A stretch of DNA of 6,984 bases. Origin: AG-12 sp027319585 (GTDB taxonomy: Bacteria > Chloroflexota > Dormibacteria > Aeolococcales > Bog-877). Under the pieces are notes generated by a model. That model saw only the letters and a program-made list of their open reading frames with translations. It was not told the DNA's origin and ran no database searches. The translations under genes and the position numbers were made by a program. Location of the stretch: NCBI GenBank assembly GCA_027319585.1, contig DAHVMY010000066.1, positions 1-6,984 of the forward strand, written 5' to 3'. Below, piece by piece: positions 5,261 through 6,984 of the stretch; positions within the stretch are counted from its first letter, which is position 1; each line of letters opens with the position of its first letter.

Positions 5261-5601
5261 CCATCCCGCCACTCCGGGCGCTTGCGGAACAGGCCACCCT
5301 CGCCGAGGTGATACCAGCGCTCCTGCTGGTAAGCGGGAAGGGCAGCCGCCTCGTCCGGGCTGAGGTCGGTGTGGACCGCCCGGGTGGTGATCTTCACCAC
5401 GTGGGCAGCCTCAAGCTCCAGCAGCTGACGGCCCGAGTTGGGCTTGACCGCCAGTCCGTGGAAGATGTCGCTGGCCTCGTCGCCGAGCAGCGAGGCCGTA
5501 GTCCCGAACTCGCTTCCCTCCTGGTCCAGGACCGGCGCGTGGTAGGGGGTCATCATCCAAGCGACCTGGTCCTCACCGTCCGCCACGATGTCTTCAGGCA
5601 T
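5257..5601 (-). CDS. Small PRC-barrel-like protein of unknown role
   Basis: This 114-residue protein has no signal peptide or membrane segment. Residues about 20-80 resemble a PRC-barrel/DUF2171-like beta unit: APVLDQEGSEFGTTASLLGDE (22-42), DIFHGLAVKPNSGRQLLELEAAHVVKI (45-71) and TTRAVHTDL (72-80), followed by SPDEAAALPAYQQE. This follows the PRC pattern of a property strand, an IHGLVV-type strand, a VPA..V turn and a closing strand. The C-terminus (GLFRKRPEWRDG) is charged and has no recognised motif. PRC-barrel proteins act in RNA processing, photosynthetic complexes and stress or envelope functions, so no single role can be assigned. The ATG at 5601 is chosen because GGAGG lies 5 bases upstream; the in-frame TTG at 5613 is part of that Shine-Dalgarno. 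It follows the HtrA gene by 41 bases and may share its transcript. Confidence 0.8.
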   Translation of the reverse strand: MPEDIVADGEDQVAWMMTPYHAPVLDQEGSEFGTTASLLGDEASDIFHGLAVKPNSGRQLLELEAAHVVKITTRAVHTDLSPDEAAALPAYQQERWYHLGEGGLFRKRPEWRDG

Positions 5602-5642
5602 GTCAACCTCCAATTCTGGCTGCCGGGTCGGCCCGGTTAGGC

Positions 5643-6713
5643 TCAGCTCGCGCCGGCGGGCAGCTCACCGAGCTGGATGCTGACGGTGATCTTGGCCCCG
5701 TTGGGTTCGGTGATCCCCAGCTTCACCGTCTGACCGGGGCTGAGATTGGCCAGGGCGTCGGTGAGGTCCTGCACCGAAGGTGTGGCCTGTCCATTTATCG
5801 AGGTGATCACGTCCTGGGCTTTCAGCCCGGCCTGGCTGGCCGCCGTACGGGTGACCTTGACGATCAGGACTCCTGCGGGCTGCCCCTGGCCGTTGGTCAC
5901 CTGCTCGACGTCGACACCGATGTAGGCCCGCCCGGAGTTCACCACCTTCCCGTACTTGACGATCTGGCCGGCGATGTTGGTGACCACGTTGCTGGGGATG
6001 GCGAAGCCGATCCCCGGCGCCTGGGAGCTCCCCAGCTGGGGGTCGAGGGCGGCCAGCGTGGGGATGCCCACCACCTGGCCCTCCAGATCGACTAATGCGC
6101 CCCCGCTGTTGCCCGGGTTGATGGGCGCCGAGGTCTGGATCACGTCCGGCAGGGTGACCCCATTGGGCTCGCTGACCGTCCGGCCCACGGCTGAGACGAT
6201 CCCGTCCGTGGCCGAGCTCTGATAACCGAGGGGGTTGCCGATGGCCATTACGATGTCGCCCACTTGGAGCTGGGAGGAGTTGGCGAAGACCGCGGGCTTC
6301 AAATTGGGGGCGGAGATGCGGATCACCGCCAGGTCGTCACCGGCGAAGGCATTGACCAAAGTTCCGGTGTAGGTGCGCCCATCGGAGAGCGTGACCGTGA
6401 AGCTGTGCTGCCCGTTGGCCACGTGGTTGTTGGTCACGATGTCGCCCTGAGCGTTGAAGATGATCCCCGAGCCGAGGTCCTGGGAGGTGGAGATCTGCAC
6501 CACTGAGGGGGCCACCTCCTTGTAGAGGTTGACGTAGTCGGCTTGGAGAGCCAGCAGGGCCTGGGAGAGGCTGGCGGGCGAGAGGGTCTCCTTGGGAATC
6601 TGCTGGGTCTTGGGGGCGGATCCCTTGGGCGTTCCCGAGGCGCACCCCGCCAGGACCAGCGCCAGGACCGGGACGGCCACCAGGCCCGACTTCCAAAGAC
6701 GCGGGATTGTCAC
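5643..6713 (-). CDS. htrA: HtrA/DegP-type serine protease, lipoprotein, with PDZ domain
   Basis: HtrA proteases degrade or refold damaged proteins outside the cytoplasm. The 356-residue precursor begins with a short basic segment and a hydrophobic core (11-22), ending in the lipobox LAGC with Cys24, so it is probably lipid-anchored on the outer face of the membrane. A linker (25-60) leads to the trypsin-like domain (about 62-255) with an intact triad: His97 in DIVTNNHVA, Asp127 in AGDDLAVIRI and Ser203 in INPGNSGGALVD. VMAIGNPLG (155-163) and GIGFAIPSNVV (234-244) are further HtrA signatures. A single PDZ domain follows (about 260-350: GVLIVKVTRTAASQAGLKAQDVITSINGQ). The GTG start at 6713 has GGAGG about 10 bases upstream. 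It lies 90 bases after an SDR gene and 41 before the PRC-barrel-like gene. No clear promoter was found in the 90-base gap, so it may be read through from the SDR gene or use a weak promoter. Confidence 0.96.
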   Translation of the reverse strand: MTIPRLWKSGLVAVPVLALVLAGCASGTPKGSAPKTQQIPKETLSPASLSQALLALQADYVNLYKEVAPSVVQISTSQDLGSGIIFNAQGDIVTNNHVANGQHSFTVTLSDGRTYTGTLVNAFAGDDLAVIRISAPNLKPAVFANSSQLQVGDIVMAIGNPLGYQSSATDGIVSAVGRTVSEPNGVTLPDVIQTSAPINPGNSGGALVDLEGQVVGIPTLAALDPQLGSSQAPGIGFAIPSNVVTNIAGQIVKYGKVVNSGRAYIGVDVEQVTNGQGQPAGVLIVKVTRTAASQAGLKAQDVITSINGQATPSVQDLTDALANLSPGQTVKLGITEPNGAKITVSIQLGELPAGAS

Positions 6714-6787
6714 CTCTGCCGAGCCTCCAGCACCACGACCACCGAGAGCCTAGCCTATAGCCCCACCCTGGGCTGCGGCTGTGCGGA

Positions 6788-6809
6788 AGCTGAGATTCCT
6801 ACCTCAGCT
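6788..6809 (-). repeat. Inverted repeat spanning the SDR stop codon
   Basis: AGCTGAG (6809-6803 on the minus strand) and CTCAGCT (6794-6788) form a perfect 7-bp hairpin with an 8-base loop. The TGA stop of the SDR gene lies inside the first arm. No T-run follows, so it is a weak candidate for a terminator or an mRNA end structure. A second small stem (6759-6763 with 6770-6774) follows in the same gap. Confidence 0.3.
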
Positions 6810-6984
6810 GGGGCGGCCACCGTTGACGTAGAGCACCTGCCCCGAGACGTAAGCCGCCTCCTCGGAGCAGAGGAAGGCGATCACCCGGGCGATGTCCTCG
6901 GGCTGGCCCAGCCTACCGAGAGGAATGCGCCCTCGCTGCTGGCGGTGGAAGTCCTCGAGGGATAGCCCCAGCCGGCCGGCCACC
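6804..6984 (-). CDS. Short-chain dehydrogenase/reductase, C-terminal end (partial)
   Basis: Only the last 59 codons are present; the N-terminal Rossmann nucleotide-binding motif and the YxxxK catalytic motif lie beyond the window edge. The remaining part is diagnostic of classical SDR enzymes. IPLGRLGQPEDIARVIAFLCS is followed by EEAAYVSGQVLYVNGG, matching the family's C-terminal P-L-G-R-x-G-x-P-E-D segment and the final G-Q-x-x-x-V-x-G-G. These are NAD(P)H-dependent oxidoreductases of the FabG-like type, but the substrate cannot be inferred from this end. The frame begins at base 6983 and closes with TGA at 6806-6804. It is the most upstream gene in the window and may share a transcript with htrA. 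Confidence 0.92.
   Translation of the reverse strand, partial: VAGRLGLSLEDFHRQQRGRIPLGRLGQPEDIARVIAFLCSEEAAYVSGQVLYVNGGRPS

Noticed and set aside
5623..5636. 5-bp CCGGG/CCCGG hairpin between htrA and the PRC-barrel-like gene
   Set aside because: The stem is short, has no T-run and lies in a GC-rich gap where such repeats are expected by chance.
6714..6803. Promoter for htrA around the TATAGGCTAGGCT segment
   Set aside because: TAnnnT-like hexamers are present but no -35 element at a suitable distance was seen, so I do not call it.

Overview
The window is high-GC bacterial DNA, roughly two thirds G+C by eye. Every gene I can support lies on the minus strand, so transcription runs from base 6984 towards base 1. 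GTG and TTG starts are common, and the rhodanese has the CRIGERS active-site loop familiar from mycobacterial CysA-type enzymes. The malic enzyme carries an ACT domain. Together these suggest an actinobacterial lineage, perhaps a deep-branching or uncultivated one. That placement is an inference; no rRNA or tRNA gene is present to settle it.

In the order of transcription: (1) the last 59 codons of a short-chain dehydrogenase/reductase (6804-6984); (2) an intact HtrA/DegP-type serine protease predicted to be a lipoprotein (5643-6713); (3) a small PRC-barrel-like protein (5257-5601); (4) a CysA-type two-domain rhodanese (4192-5043); (5) an ACT-domain malic enzyme (2651-4087); (6) a GNAT acetyltransferase (2160-2654), whose start overlaps the malic enzyme stop as GTGA; (7) a membrane-anchored HtrA paralogue that has lost the catalytic His and Asp (1049-2173) and overlaps the GNAT gene by 14 bases; (8) a metallo-beta-lactamase-like protein that has lost its metal-binding histidines (371-955); (9) the N-terminal third or less of CTP synthase, pyrG (1-306).

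The rhodanese looks like an independent unit. It has a good promoter (TTGAGG, 17 bases, TAGAAT), a leader of about 180 bases, a TTG start behind a strong Shine-Dalgarno, and an 11-bp GC hairpin just after its stop. Its leader is the most unusual part of the window. Two perfect 9-bp inverted repeats interleave to give a potential H-type pseudoknot, and an 8-bp pairing close to the ribosome binding site would compete with it. I do not recognise it as any known riboswitch class.

The other theme is pseudoenzymes. The HtrA paralogue and the beta-lactamase-fold protein lie side by side and both keep their fold signatures while losing catalytic residues, whereas a second HtrA about 3.5 kb away keeps its full triad. 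pyrG is preceded by an extended -10 promoter and a 12-codon upstream ORF that ends on the pyrG start as TGATG, which suggests translational coupling. No mobile elements, CRISPR arrays or RNA genes were seen, and no gene-free stretch exceeds about 215 bases.
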